Positions 37,168-45,046 of a stretch of 64,000 nt of DNA are shown here, in pieces. The notes beneath the pieces are model-generated. The model made no database searches and was not told the origin of the DNA. It was given only the letters and a program-made list of their open reading frames with translations. How positions within the stretch are numbered: position 1 is the stretch's first letter; the number at the start of each line of letters is the position of its first letter. Source of the DNA: Streptomyces venezuelae (lineage in GTDB: Bacteria > Actinomycetota > Actinomycetes > Streptomycetales > Streptomycetaceae); the NCBI RefSeq assembly GCF_008642275.1, contig NZ_CP029189.1, positions 4,376,501 through 4,440,500 of the forward strand, given 5' to 3'. Position numbers and translations under genes: made by a program.

Positions 37168-37656
37168 TCAGCGGTAGTTCACGAACTGGATCGCGAAGTC
37201 CAGGTCCTTGCCCTTGAGCAGCGCCTGGACCTCCTGGAGGTCGTCACGGCTCTTGGAGCTGACGCGCAGTTCCTCGCCCTGGACCTGGGCCTTGACGCCC
37301 TTGGGACCCTCGTCCCGGATGATCTTCGCGACCTTCTTGGCGTTCTCCTGGGAGATGCCCTCCTCGATCGTGGCGAAGATCTTGTACTCCTTGCCGGACA
37401 GCTGCGGCTCCCCGGCGTCCAGCGCCTTCAGCGAGATCCCGCGCTTGACCAGCTTGGTCTCGAAGACGTCCAGGACGGCCTTCACGCGCTCCTCGGAGTT
37501 CGCCTCCATCAGGATCTTCTCGCCGGACCAGCCGATGGTGGCGCCGGTGCCCTTGAAGTCGTAACGCTGCGAGAGCTCCTTGGCGGCCTGGTTGAGGGCG
37601 TTGTCGACCTCCTGCCGCTCGACCTTCGAGACGATGTCGAAACTGGAGTCGGCCAT
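37168..37656 (-). CDS. yajQ: YajQ family nucleotide-binding protein
   Basis: This 162-aa protein begins [20 protein letters not shown] and shows the family sequences [15 protein letters not shown] and [23 protein letters not shown]. YajQ proteins bind nucleotides, and some bind cyclic di-GMP. The ATG at 37656 matches the conserved family start; the longer frame to 37749 lacks support. It is monocistronic with a hairpin downstream. Confidence 0.95.
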   Translation of the reverse strand: MADSSFDIVSKVERQEVDNALNQAAKELSQRYDFKGTGATIGWSGEKILMEANSEERVKAVLDVFETKLVKRGISLKALDAGEPQLSGKEYKIFATIEEGISQENAKKVAKIIRDEGPKGVKAQVQGEELRVSSKSRDDLQEVQALLKGKDLDFAIQFVNYR

Positions 37657-37795
37657 GTGCTGTGGCTCCTTGAAGTCGGTTGTGATCACCCCGGAGGGCG
37701 CGGCCGGACGTGCCCGGCCCGCTCGGCAAAGCCTAGCCACCGCGCCCACCCGCAGCGCTGATCAATCCGGTGGTGAAGCACCCCCGGTCATCAGG

Positions 37796-37801
37796 TATCG
37801 T
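37796..37801 (+). promoter_or_regulatory. Candidate -10 box for tRNA-Tyr
   Basis: TATCGT (TANNNT) lies 55 bp upstream of the tRNA. The -35 region at 18-bp spacing is weak. Confidence 0.4.
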
Positions 37802-37856
37802 TTACGTCGTTGCCAGGGAGCGCCGCCGCGAGGCGGAAAAAATGGCAGCAACTCTT

Positions 37857-37938
<82 letters not shown>

Positions 37939-37947
37939 CGCGAGTGG

Positions 37948-37990
37948 AACCCCCGTTCATCTGTGGAATCACGATGAGCGGGGGTTCTTT
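37948..37990 (+). terminator. Terminator of tRNA-Tyr
   Basis: A 13-bp stem (37948-37960 with 37974-37986, one G-T pair) followed by CTTT. Confidence 0.85.
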
Positions 37991-38210
37991 CGTTCCCCGG
38001 AGGCCAGCTCCACGACCGTGCACCGGACACCGGCGGGACGCTTCTCGAACATTGCTCCGGTCAGATGAAGTACTCACCTGACTGGGCCACAGCCCCGGCC
38101 CTGCCACCGCCACGGCGAGGTCCTGGCCAGGTCGGATGGGTGGCGCGTGACGCACGCACCCCTCCCATCGCATCCCGCGGCAGCCCTCGGCGCCGGCGGG
38201 TAAGGAAGCC

Positions 38211-39152
38211 ATGAACCTGAACCATCAGACGGCGACGATTCAACGGCCCCGGGGGCGTTCCCGGGTTCTGCTCGCCTCCATCGCCGCCGCGGCGGCCCTC
38301 ACCGGCCAGTTGATCGCACTGGCCCCGGCCGCATCCGCGGACGGGCCCAAGCCGGCGGGTCACCAGAACGCGAAGCCCGTCGACGGCAAGCACACGCTGT
38401 CGGAGCACGACAAGCACAAGAAGCACGCCCCCCTGGCCCTCCACGGCCTGCGGCAGTTCACCTCGGACAACACGTTCACCCCGCCGCCGGGCGTCACGTC
38501 GGTGTTCGTCCAGGCATGGGGTGCCGGCGGTGGCGGCGGCGGTGGCGGCGGGTCCGCGCGCAACAACAACAACGGCGGCGGCAACCCCAACAACCCGAAC
38601 GCCGGGGCCGAGGGCAGCGCGGACGCGGACGGTGCCGCCGCGCGCACCAACACCGGTGGCCACGGCGGTGGCGGCGGTGGCGGCGGCTTCACCTGGTGCG
38701 TCATCCCGGTCACCCCCCTGACCGACTACGGAGTGGACGTCGGCACCGGAGGCGCCAACGGCCTCGGCGGCGCGCCGGGCGCCAACGGCACCGCCGGCAC
38801 CGCGGGCACCACCACGTCGCTGACCGTGGCGTCGACCAACACCGTGCTCCTCACCGCCACCGGTGGCACCGGCGGCGGGGGCGGGGGCGCCGCGGACCGC
38901 GGTCCCGGCGAACCCGGCACGCCCGGCCTGGGCGGCAGCGGATCCTGCTCCTCGGGCGGCGTCAACCACGCCGGTGACCCGGGCAACGACGACGGCACCG
39001 GCGGCGGCACCGCCGACGGCATCGTCGAGCTCCCGGCGGGCGCGGCCTTCGGCGGCGACGGCGGCCGCGGCGGCGGCACCAACCGGGCCATCGGCAACTC
39101 CGGCTCCCGTGGCAAGGACGGCGGCGACGGCTACGTAGTCATCTACTGGTAG
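38211..39152 (+). CDS. Secreted glycine-rich protein
   Basis: This 313-aa protein has a signal peptide (residues 1-43, basic start then SRVLLASIAAAAALTGQ, ending ASA). After a His/Lys-rich stretch (KHTLSEHDKHKKHAPLAL) it has FTPPPGVTSVFVQAWGAGGG and long Gly runs with Asn-rich insertions (ARNNNNGGGNPNNPN). It ends GKDGGDGYVVIYW. The Gly-rich jelly-like fold is also found in tail-fibre-like and surface proteins. Its function is unknown; extracellular or wall location is likely. Monocistronic, with its own terminator. Confidence 0.82.
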   Translation: MNLNHQTATIQRPRGRSRVLLASIAAAAALTGQLIALAPAASADGPKPAGHQNAKPVDGKHTLSEHDKHKKHAPLALHGLRQFTSDNTFTPPPGVTSVFVQAWGAGGGGGGGGGSARNNNNGGGNPNNPNAGAEGSADADGAAARTNTGGHGGGGGGGGFTWCVIPVTPLTDYGVDVGTGGANGLGGAPGANGTAGTAGTTTSLTVASTNTVLLTATGGTGGGGGGAADRGPGEPGTPGLGGSGSCSSGGVNHAGDPGNDDGTGGGTADGIVELPAGAAFGGDGGRGGGTNRAIGNSGSRGKDGGDGYVVIYW

Positions 39153-39191
39153 TCGCACCTCCTCCCGCACTGCCGCACCACAGCACGGACC

Positions 39192-39231
39192 GGAAGCCCG
39201 TCCGCCCGCGACCACGGACGGACGGGCTTCC
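39192..39231 (+). terminator. Terminator of the glycine-rich protein gene
   Basis: A perfect 13-bp stem (39192-39204 with 39219-39231), 40 bp past the stop. Confidence 0.8.
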
Positions 39232-39295
39232 CGCAGTCACCCGTCGACGCCCCGCCCCGGCCGCAACGTCGGCGGCTCACGTTCGTTCACCAGGG

Positions 39296-39736
39296 GTGAA
39301 ATGGACATCTGACACGCGCGGGAAGGTCGGCGGCGGGGTTCTCATGGCCCTGCTCGGCGCAGGGATTCCGGCTCTGGTGGGAGCGGCCCTCCACACCGAC
39401 GTGGGGGAGCCCTACCAGGAGACCCGGCTGTACTTCGGCACCCAGCGGGCCGACGGCCGCGACCCGGTCGAGGAACGCGAGTTCATGCGGTTCCTGGACC
39501 TGGAAATCACCCCCGCCTTCCCCGAAGGACTGACCCTCCACGACGGGTACGGCCAATGGCGCGGCCAGGACGGCAAGACCGTCCGCGAGACCTCGTACGA
39601 GGTGGTCCTGCTCTACCCGGAGAAGGAGGCCGAGGAGCGCAGCACCCGCATCGAGCGGATCCGGCAGGCATACGAGGACCGGTACCAGCAGGACTCCGTC
39701 GGCCGGTCCGACGACAAGGTCAGCGCCGGATTCTGA
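39296..39736 (+). CDS. DUF3574 family protein
   Basis: This 146-aa protein has an N-terminal hydrophobic segment (VGGGVLMALLGAGIPALVGAAL), acting as a membrane anchor or signal, and the DUF3574 pattern ETRLYFGTQRADGRDPVEER, FLDLEITPAFPEGLTLHDGY, GQWRGQDGK and ETSYEVVLLYPEKEAEE. Biochemical role unknown. GTG 39296 follows CAGG weakly. Four 8-bp repeats lie just after the stop. Confidence 0.82.
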   Translation: MKWTSDTRGKVGGGVLMALLGAGIPALVGAALHTDVGEPYQETRLYFGTQRADGRDPVEEREFMRFLDLEITPAFPEGLTLHDGYGQWRGQDGKTVRETSYEVVLLYPEKEAEERSTRIERIRQAYEDRYQQDSVGRSDDKVSAGF

Positions 39737-39740
39737 CCAG

Positions 39741-39772
39741 CAGGGCCGCAGGGCCGCAGGGCCGCAGGGCCT
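39741..39772. repeat. 8-bp tandem repeat, four units
   Basis: CAGGGCCG is repeated from 39741; the fourth unit ends in T. It lies directly after the DUF3574 stop codon. Confidence 0.85.
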
Positions 39773-39810
39773 CCGGGGCGCCCGACCGCCGGACCGGCCG
39801 GGCACCGGCC

Positions 39811-40467
39811 TCAGTTGCCGGCCACGTCCTTCACGGCCACCTGCACCGGCACCGAACCGGAGACCAGCTCCAGGGTCAGGCCCGCCGTCGCCGGAGTCTC
39901 GATCAGCTCGGCCAGCACCGCCGCCACATCGTCGCGCGGGACGGACCCGCGGCCCGTCCGCGCCTCCAGACGGACCGCGCCCGTCCCGGCGTCGTCGATC
40001 AGCGCACCGGGACGCAGGACGGTCCACTCCAGGCCCAGCCTGGTCCGTACGTGGTCATCGGCCTCACCTTTGGCCCGCAGGTAGGCGTCGAAGACCTCCT
40101 CACCCCCGTGGTGCGCGTTCGCGCCCATCGAAGAGACCATCAGGAAGCGCCGTACGCGCGCCCGTTCGGCGGCATCGGCGAACAGCACCGCCGCGCCCCG
40201 GTCCACGGTGTCCTTGCGCCCGATCCCGCTCCCCGGGCCCGCACCGGCCGCGAACACCGCCACGTCCGCGCCCTGCAGAATCCCCGCCACATGCTCCACC
40301 GAGGCCGATTCCAGATCGCACAGCACCGGCTCGGCACCCGCCTGCCTCAGGTCGTCGCCCTGGGCCGGGTCACGGACGATGCCCGCGACCTCGTACCCGC
40401 GCGCGGCGAGCAGGCGCTCCAGCCGCAGCGCGATCTGACCGTGTCCACCCGCGATGACGATGCGCAT
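39811..40467 (-). CDS. NAD(P)-binding atypical SDR family protein
   Basis: This 218-aa Rossmann protein starts MRIVIAGGHGQIALRLERLL, the GxxGxxG dinucleotide motif of the NAD(P)H-binding (YwnB/HSCARG-like) group, and has VFAAGAGPGSG and FLMVSSMGAN. The catalytic Tyr-x3-Lys is replaced by AYLRAKGEADDHV, which keeps Y and K. Such proteins act as NAD(P)H sensors or epimerase-like enzymes. It lies 53 bp downstream of the amidohydrolase gene on the same strand. Confidence 0.88.
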   Translation of the reverse strand: MRIVIAGGHGQIALRLERLLAARGYEVAGIVRDPAQGDDLRQAGAEPVLCDLESASVEHVAGILQGADVAVFAAGAGPGSGIGRKDTVDRGAAVLFADAAERARVRRFLMVSSMGANAHHGGEEVFDAYLRAKGEADDHVRTRLGLEWTVLRPGALIDDAGTGAVRLEARTGRGSVPRDDVAAVLAELIETPATAGLTLELVSGSVPVQVAVKDVAGN

Positions 40468-40520
40468 GACCCGACCGTACGACGAGCCGGGCTCCGACGC
40501 CCGCGAGCGGACCGCGGACT

Positions 40521-41789
40521 TCAGGGCCCCGCCTCCGTACGGCCCTGCCGGGGCAGGTCCAGAGCCACCGCGACGGCGGAGTCGCAGTACTCCCGTACGG
40601 CACTCGTACGGGCTACCACGCGCCCGCGGTGGATCACGATCCGGCTGTAGGCGAGGGACAGCACGCCCGCGATCCGGTCCCCGCGTACGGCGAGCAGCTC
40701 CGCCGGGAAACCGGCCTCCACCCGGACCTCCGGCAGCCCCATGGCCTCGCGGGCGCAGCCGCTGACGGATTCGTACGCCTCGGCAGCCCGGAGCCCTCCC
40801 TGGGAGGCCAGCAGGTACGCGGCCTCCAGCGGATCACCGCGGCCGACCGGGTTCCCGGCGTCCCGCAGCGCCCCGCTGCCGGCCGCGACGCGCACACCGG
40901 CGGTCCGCAGCAGCCGGACGGGGGCGGTGCGCAGGCCGCGGCGTTCCAGAGCCGCGCAGTCGCCCTGGGGCAGGCAGGTGACCCGTACGCCGGCCGCGGC
41001 CAGCTGGTCGGCGGCGCGGGCGGCCGCGTCCATCGGGAGCCGGGACAGCCCTCCGCAGGGGCCGATGGTCACGCCGGGGCGCAGCCCGCCGGCCATCGCC
41101 GCGAGCCGCGCCAGGCGGCCCGGGTCGTCACCGTCCGTGTGGAGATCCACGGGGCAGCCGTGCTCGGCGGCGAGTTCCAGTACGGCTTCGAGGAAGCCCG
41201 TCGGGTCCGGGTCCAGGTCCGGGCAGCCGCCGATCACGGAGGCGCCCATCTTGACCGCGTCCCGCATCATGGCGAGCCCGTCCGCGCCGGCCACCCCGGT
41301 CAGCAGCCGGGGTACGGCCACGGCCGTGAGATCGGCGAGCCCGCGCAGGGAGCGGCGGGCCTGGAGCACCGCCTCCATGGGGCCGAGGCCGTGCACGTCG
41401 CCGATGCGGACGTGGGAGCGGACCGCGGTGGCGCCGTGACCGAGCTGGAGCAGAGCGGATTCGGTGGCCCGGCGCTGGACCTCGTCGGGGGCGTAGGAGA
41501 CGGGCCCGTCGGCGTCCGCGGTCAGCGCGGTGTCCCCGTGGGCGTGCGGCTCGGCGGGGGCGGGGAGCAGCAGGTAGCCGGTCAGGTCCACCCGGGCCTG
41601 CGCGGGGGAGGGGAGGGTACCCGCGGTGCCGACGGCCTGGATCCGGCCGCCACCGAGGCGGACGTCGACGGTACGGCCGTCGGTGAGGCGCGCCCCGGTG
41701 AGCAGCAGGGTGGTGGCCTCGGCTGCGGCCGCGTTGCCGTTTCCGCCGCGGGGCGGTTGGAACGGCTGCTGCGGCTGGCTGTCGGACAT
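40521..41789 (-). CDS. Amidohydrolase (cytosine deaminase-like)
   Basis: This 422-aa member of the amidohydrolase superfamily has the metal motif PAEPHAHGDTALTAD (HxH), VDLHTDGDDPGRLARLA around the second metal/substrate region and a C-terminal composite domain (RIVIHRGRVVARTS). It resembles cytosine deaminase/N-isopropylammelide-type enzymes, but the usual late D motif reads AAGSGALRDAGNPVGRGD. A true catalytic role is likely and the substrate is uncertain. The N-terminus is Gln/Pro-rich (SDSQPQQPFQPPRGG). Confidence 0.85.
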   Translation of the reverse strand: MSDSQPQQPFQPPRGGNGNAAAAEATTLLLTGARLTDGRTVDVRLGGGRIQAVGTAGTLPSPAQARVDLTGYLLLPAPAEPHAHGDTALTADADGPVSYAPDEVQRRATESALLQLGHGATAVRSHVRIGDVHGLGPMEAVLQARRSLRGLADLTAVAVPRLLTGVAGADGLAMMRDAVKMGASVIGGCPDLDPDPTGFLEAVLELAAEHGCPVDLHTDGDDPGRLARLAAMAGGLRPGVTIGPCGGLSRLPMDAAARAADQLAAAGVRVTCLPQGDCAALERRGLRTAPVRLLRTAGVRVAAGSGALRDAGNPVGRGDPLEAAYLLASQGGLRAAEAYESVSGCAREAMGLPEVRVEAGFPAELLAVRGDRIAGVLSLAYSRIVIHRGRVVARTSAVREYCDSAVAVALDLPRQGRTEAGP

Positions 41790-42132
41790 CGCGCTCCTGC
41801 GGTGGCTCGGGCGGGTCCTGGAGCCGTGGCCCGTGGCCCAAGATCACGCAGCGTGCTCAGAGCCTAGGGCGCAGCGCACGCCGCTTCGCGGAAGAGCGCA
41901 ATAGTCGTACCGGTGTGGTGCCACGCGCCGGAGCGCCCGCGTGCGCGCCCCGACGGGCTTCAGTGCTCCGACCGGCGGTCGCACAGGTGTGAGCCCGCCC
42001 ACAAACCACCCGAGAAGTGGGGCGGAAGTGATCGGCGGGTTGATCGAGAGCGGCGCGTGAACCCCGTCGGAGCCCAGCCCCCGCAAAGGATTTGGGCGAT
42101 CGGCAGGCAACCGTGTAATGTCTTCCTCGCTC
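41790..42132. other. Intergenic region upstream of the tRNA cluster
   Basis: 343 bp without a supported gene. It carries the amidohydrolase promoter region (not identified) and, at its right end, a good tRNA promoter. Confidence 0.6.
42092..42121 (+). promoter_or_regulatory. Promoter of the tRNA-Thr/tRNA-Met/rpmG unit
   Basis: -35 TTGGGC (42092-42097), an 18-bp spacer and -10 TAATGT (42116-42121). Transcription would start just upstream of tRNA-Thr at 42133. Confidence 0.7.
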
Positions 42133-42205
42133 GCCCCAATAGCTCAGTCGGTAGAGCGTCTCCATGGTAAGGAGAAGGTCTGCGGTTCGATTCCGCATTG
42201 GGGCT
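42133..42205 (+). tRNA. tRNA-Thr (GGT)
   Basis: 73 nt. The acceptor GCCCCAA pairs with TTGGGGC; the anticodon stem TCTCC/GGAGA has loop ATGGTAA with GGT; T-loop GTTCGATTC. CCA is not encoded. Confidence 0.96.
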
Positions 42206-42253
42206 CTGGTGAGAGAGGTTCCCCACCCTCGGGTGGGGAGCTGATCACATCAA

Positions 42254-42326
42254 AGCGGCGTAGCTCAGTCGGTAGAGCAAGCGGCTCATAATCGCTGTGT
42301 CACCGGTTCAAGTCCGGTCGCCGCTA
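42254..42326 (+). tRNA. tRNA-Met (CAT)
   Basis: 73 nt. The acceptor AGCGGCG pairs with CGCCGCT; the anticodon loop CTCATAA contains CAT; the first acceptor pair A-T makes it elongator-like rather than initiator. Discriminator A; no encoded CCA. Confidence 0.94.
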
Positions 42327-42414
42327 CACACAGTAGCCGATTGCGGGGTCGGTCTCCCGATCGGCTACTCTTTTATGCGTTCATCCGTCCCATAGTCCGT
42401 CAAGGAGCACTCAC

Positions 42415-42579
42415 GTGGCTGCCACCGACGTCCGCCCGAAGATCACGCTGGCCTGCGTGGAGTGCAAGGAGCGGAACTACATCACCAAGAAGAACCGGCG
42501 TAACAACCCGGACCGTCTTGAGATGAAGAAGCACTGCCCGCGCTGCAACTCGCACACCGCGCACCGCGAGACCCGCTGA
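42415..42579 (+). CDS. rpmG: 50S ribosomal protein L33
   Basis: This 54-aa ribosomal protein reads [20 protein letters not shown] through [12 protein letters not shown]. It is the zinc-binding (C+) form, with CVEC and CPRC pairs. Start GTG 42415 has AAGGAGC 8-14 nt upstream. It follows tRNA-Met by 88 bp and precedes the hadA-like gene, as in mycobacteria. Streptomyces usually carry additional L33 copies elsewhere. Confidence 0.96.
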
Positions 42580-42614
42580 CCCCAGCGAAGTCTCGAACAA
42601 CAGGCACCGTCATG

Positions 42615-42642
42615 AGGTCGTCCCCTTCATTGGGGGCGGCCT
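42615..42642 (+). terminator. Terminator after rpmG
   Basis: An 11-pair hairpin (42615-42625 with 42632-42642, three G-T pairs), 35 bp past the rpmG stop and 75 bp before the hadA-like gene. Confidence 0.6.
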
Positions 42643-42716
42643 TGTGTCGTTTCCGTGCCCGTTTCTGTCTTTGTCCTCGCGTCATTTCGTGTCCCTTCAA
42701 CAGGAGGTAGTGAGTC

Positions 42717-43169
42717 ATGGCTCTCGACCAGTCCTTCGTGGGGCGGAGCTACCCGCCCACCGATCCGTACGAGGTCGGCCGGGAGAAGATCCGCGAATTC
42801 GCGGCTGCGGTGGGTGACACCAATCCCGTTTACAGCGATCCCGAAGCCGCTAAGGCGTACGGCTACCCCGATGTGATCGCTCCGCCGACTTTCGTGTTCG
42901 CGATCACCTTCAAGGCCGCCGGCCAGGTCATTGAAGACCCGCAGCTGGGACTCGACTACAGCCGCGTCGTGCACGGTGACCAGAAGTTCGCGTACGCGCG
43001 CCCGGTGCGAGCCGGTGACCGGCTGTCGGTGGTCTCCACCATCGAGGCCGTGAAGTCGCTCGCGGGCAATGACGTCATCGACATCCGCGGCGAGGTCCAC
43101 GACGAGACAGGCGAGCACGTCGTGACGGCGTGGACGAAGCTCGTCTCCCGCGCCCCCGAGGAGGCCTGA
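42717..43169 (+). CDS. HadA-like MaoC/hotdog dehydratase subunit
   Basis: This 150-aa hotdog protein is similar to mycobacterial (3R)-hydroxyacyl-ACP dehydratase subunit A (FVGRSYPPTDPYEVGREKIR, PPTFVFAITFKAAGQ). The hydratase position reads AVGDTNPVYSD: D34 is present but the catalytic His is Tyr (Y39), so this is the structural or substrate-binding partner. AGGAGG lies 8 nt upstream of the ATG. The next gene starts 2 bp after its stop, forming a tight operon and a presumed heterodimer. Confidence 0.9.
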   Translation: MALDQSFVGRSYPPTDPYEVGREKIREFAAAVGDTNPVYSDPEAAKAYGYPDVIAPPTFVFAITFKAAGQVIEDPQLGLDYSRVVHGDQKFAYARPVRAGDRLSVVSTIEAVKSLAGNDVIDIRGEVHDETGEHVVTAWTKLVSRAPEEA

Positions 43170-43171
43170 CC

Positions 43172-43600
43172 ATGGCAGCGCAGATCCAGTACGCCGACGT
43201 CGAGGTCGGCACCGAGCTGCCGGCGGCGTCCTTCCCCGTGACGCGCGCGACGCTCGTCCAGTACGCGGGCGCCTCGGGCGACTTCAACCCGATCCACTGG
43301 AACGAGAAGTTCGCCAAGGAGGTCGGACTGCCGGACGTGATCGCGCACGGCATGTTCACCATGGCCGAGGCGATCCGCGTGGTCACCGACTGGGTCGGCG
43401 ACCCGGGTGCGGTGGTCGAGTACGGCGTGCGCTTCACCCGGCCGGTCGTGGTCCCCAACGACGACCAGGGCGGGCTGATCGAGGTCACGGCGAAGGTCGC
43501 CGCGAAGCTGGACGACAACCGCGTCCGGGTCGACCTGACGGCCATGAGCGCGGGCCAGAAGGTCCTGGGCATGTCCCGAGCGGTGGTCGAACTGGCCTGA
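43172..43600 (+). CDS. HadB-like MaoC/hotdog dehydratase subunit (catalytic)
   Basis: This 142-aa protein has the full hydratase-2 motif YAGASGDFNPIHWNEKFAKE with D37 and H42, and GLPDVIAHGMFTMAEA. In mycobacteria HadAB dehydrates 3-hydroxyacyl-ACP in FAS-II elongation for mycolates; Streptomyces have no mycolates, so here it may serve ordinary type II fatty acid synthesis or a related pathway (inference). Translation is probably coupled with the preceding HadA-like gene. A strong terminator follows. Confidence 0.92.
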   Translation: MAAQIQYADVEVGTELPAASFPVTRATLVQYAGASGDFNPIHWNEKFAKEVGLPDVIAHGMFTMAEAIRVVTDWVGDPGAVVEYGVRFTRPVVVPNDDQGGLIEVTAKVAAKLDDNRVRVDLTAMSAGQKVLGMSRAVVELA

Positions 43601-43617
43601 GCCGCCGAGGCGAGGCG

Positions 43618-43660
43618 GGCGGGGCGGGGGCACCTGGACGGTGCCTTCGCCCCGCCTTTT
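43618..43660 (+). terminator. Terminator of the hadAB-like operon
   Basis: A 17-pair stem (43618-43634 with 43640-43656, two G-T pairs), followed by TTTT. Confidence 0.88.
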
Positions 43661-43770
43661 CGCTGGGCGGGGGCGGGGCGGCGGGGGCTGCGAGGGCCGG
43701 GGCCGTGAGGTGGGGCGGTGGCTTCGGGTGGGCGGGAGCCGCCGGGGCGGTGGTGGGTGATGCGGGTGGG

Positions 43771-43914
43771 GTTTCCCGGCAGTCCCATCGTCCCTCCGGG
43801 GCGGGCCGGTCCCTCAAGGGCGCTCCTCCTACGTCGTCGCGTCGCTACGCGATGGCCTTCGGCCACCCTTGACCGACCGACCCGCCCCGGAGAAACGAAA
43901 GACTGCCGGGAAGC
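43771..43914. repeat. Large imperfect inverted repeat
   Basis: Outer arms GTTTCCCGGCAGTC (43771-43784) and GACTGCCGGGAAGC (43901-43914) flank inner arms 43794-43821 and 43864-43892, which are complementary at most positions. The centre has a further 6-bp TCGCGT/ACGCGA stem. It could form a long cruciform or RNA hairpin. Confidence 0.75.
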
Positions 43915-44075
43915 CCCCAGAAGAACGGGCCGGACCATCAGGACAGGGACGGGGCGGTCGACGATGCCCGGCCTGGTCGGGCGCCGGGACGACCGAGAGA
44001 CGGGCCCGTCCAGACCCGGGACCGGGGGTGGTGCCGGGGAGGCGCACCAGATCGCTACGCGCTTCTCATGGCTCG

Positions 44076-44300
44076 GCGTCCGACGACCGTCTTGGGCTGG
44101 GCATAGGCCGCCCACGAGCCCCACGCGCTTCTCGCCGACCGCGTCCGACGACCGTCTGGGGTTGGACATAGGCCGCCCACGGGGCGAGAGACTTCGCGTC
44201 GACCGCGTCCGACGACCGTTTGAGACCGGGCCTCCGGTGGGCCGCCCCCGATGTCGGTGCCACGCTCGACCCGCGTCCGACGATCGTCCGGAGCCGGGCA
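44076..44300. repeat. Four degenerate copies of a ~65-bp repeat
   Basis: The core GCGTCCGACGA(C/T)CGT occurs at 44076, 44141, 44205 and 44273 (spacings 65, 64, 68). The first three units share the flanking (G/T)(G/C)..GGGCATAGGCCGCCCACG-like sequence. Non-coding. Confidence 0.8.
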
Positions 44301-44357
44301 CACCGAGCGGATCCCGCCCCCCGAAGCCTCCGCCCCACCCCCGCCCCGTCCCGTCCC

Positions 44358-44387
44358 TTGACATGGTTAGTGATTGAGCAATAACTT
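44358..44387 (+). promoter_or_regulatory. tetR promoter with embedded operator
   Basis: -35 TTGACA (44358-44363), 18-bp spacer, -10 TAACTT (44382-44387). The palindromic GTTAGTGATTGAGCAATAAC (44366-44385) fills the spacer and resembles the site upstream of the MFS gene. The -10 ends 6 nt before the ATG at 44394, so the transcript is probably leaderless. Confidence 0.72.
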
Positions 44388-44393
44388 TGTCTC

Positions 44394-44963
44394 ATGGTCA
44401 GGATGAGCGCAGATGAGCGGCGTGAGAGCGTCATTCGGGCGGCGATGCACGAGTTCGCGCGTGGGGGTTACCACGGGACCTCCACCGAGGCGATCGCCAA
44501 GCGGGTGGGCGTCTCGCAGCCGTACCTCTTCCGGCTCTTCCCCAACAAGCAGGCGATCTTTCTGGCCGCGTCCGAGCGCTGCCTGAAGGACACGCGCGAG
44601 CTCTTCGTCACCGCCGTCGACGGACTGCACGGCGAGGAGGCCCAGCAGGCCATCGCCAACGCGTACACCCGCCTGATCACCGAAGACCCCGACAAGCTCC
44701 AGATGCAGCTCCAGATGTACGTCGCGGTGGCGGCGGCCGAGGCGGCCGGTGACCACGAGTTCGGCGAGGTCGTCCGGGCCGGGTGGATGGAGCTGTGGGA
44801 CACCGCCCACCTGCCGCTGGGGGCGGACCAGGGTGAGACCACGACCTTCATGGCCTACGGGATGCTGATCAATGTCCTGGCCGCCATGGGGTTCCCGCTG
44901 GACCACCGGGTCTGGGAGGGGTTCTATCCCTCGGCCCGTGCCACGGGCCGCCTGGAGAAGTAG
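44394..44963 (+). CDS. TetR-family transcriptional repressor
   Basis: This 189-aa regulator has an N-terminal helix-turn-helix (residues 10-55: AAMHEFARGGYHGTSTEAIAKRVGVSQPYLFRLFPNK) and a C-terminal ligand domain. It is followed by the MFS exporter 84 bp downstream, and similar palindromes lie in both promoters, so it probably represses itself and the pump until a toxic ligand binds. ATG 44394 fits a leaderless start; an internal ATG at 44403 is possible. Confidence 0.93.
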   Translation: MVRMSADERRESVIRAAMHEFARGGYHGTSTEAIAKRVGVSQPYLFRLFPNKQAIFLAASERCLKDTRELFVTAVDGLHGEEAQQAIANAYTRLITEDPDKLQMQLQMYVAVAAAEAAGDHEFGEVVRAGWMELWDTAHLPLGADQGETTTFMAYGMLINVLAAMGFPLDHRVWEGFYPSARATGRLEK

Positions 44964-45008
44964 CAGGGGTCGCGCGATCCGTTCGCGCGCTCTCGTATGG
45001 CCAAGAAA

Positions 45009-45028
45009 GTTAGTCATCAATAACTAAC
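45009..45028. promoter_or_regulatory. Operator upstream of the MFS exporter
   Basis: GTTAGTCATCAATAACTAAC is a 20-bp palindrome with 16 of 20 symmetric positions. It resembles the tetR operator at 44366-44385 (GTTAGT..ATAAC). It lies 19 bp before the exporter start. Confidence 0.7.
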
Positions 45029-45046
45029 GAACCGCAGGGGGAAAAC

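Larger units (their letters stand above)
43601..44393. other. Repeat-rich 793-bp gap between hadB-like and tetR genes
   Basis: No gene supported. Contents in order: a terminator (43618-43660), a large imperfect inverted repeat (43771-43914), a G/C-rich unassigned part (43915-44075), four degenerate copies of a roughly 65-bp repeat (44076-44300), then the tetR promoter/operator (44358-44387). Confidence 0.8.

Noticed and set aside
44055..44303. Small ORFs through the 65-bp repeats
   Set aside because: Internal protein repetition only mirrors the DNA repeats; codon use does not match neighbours and no start signals are present.
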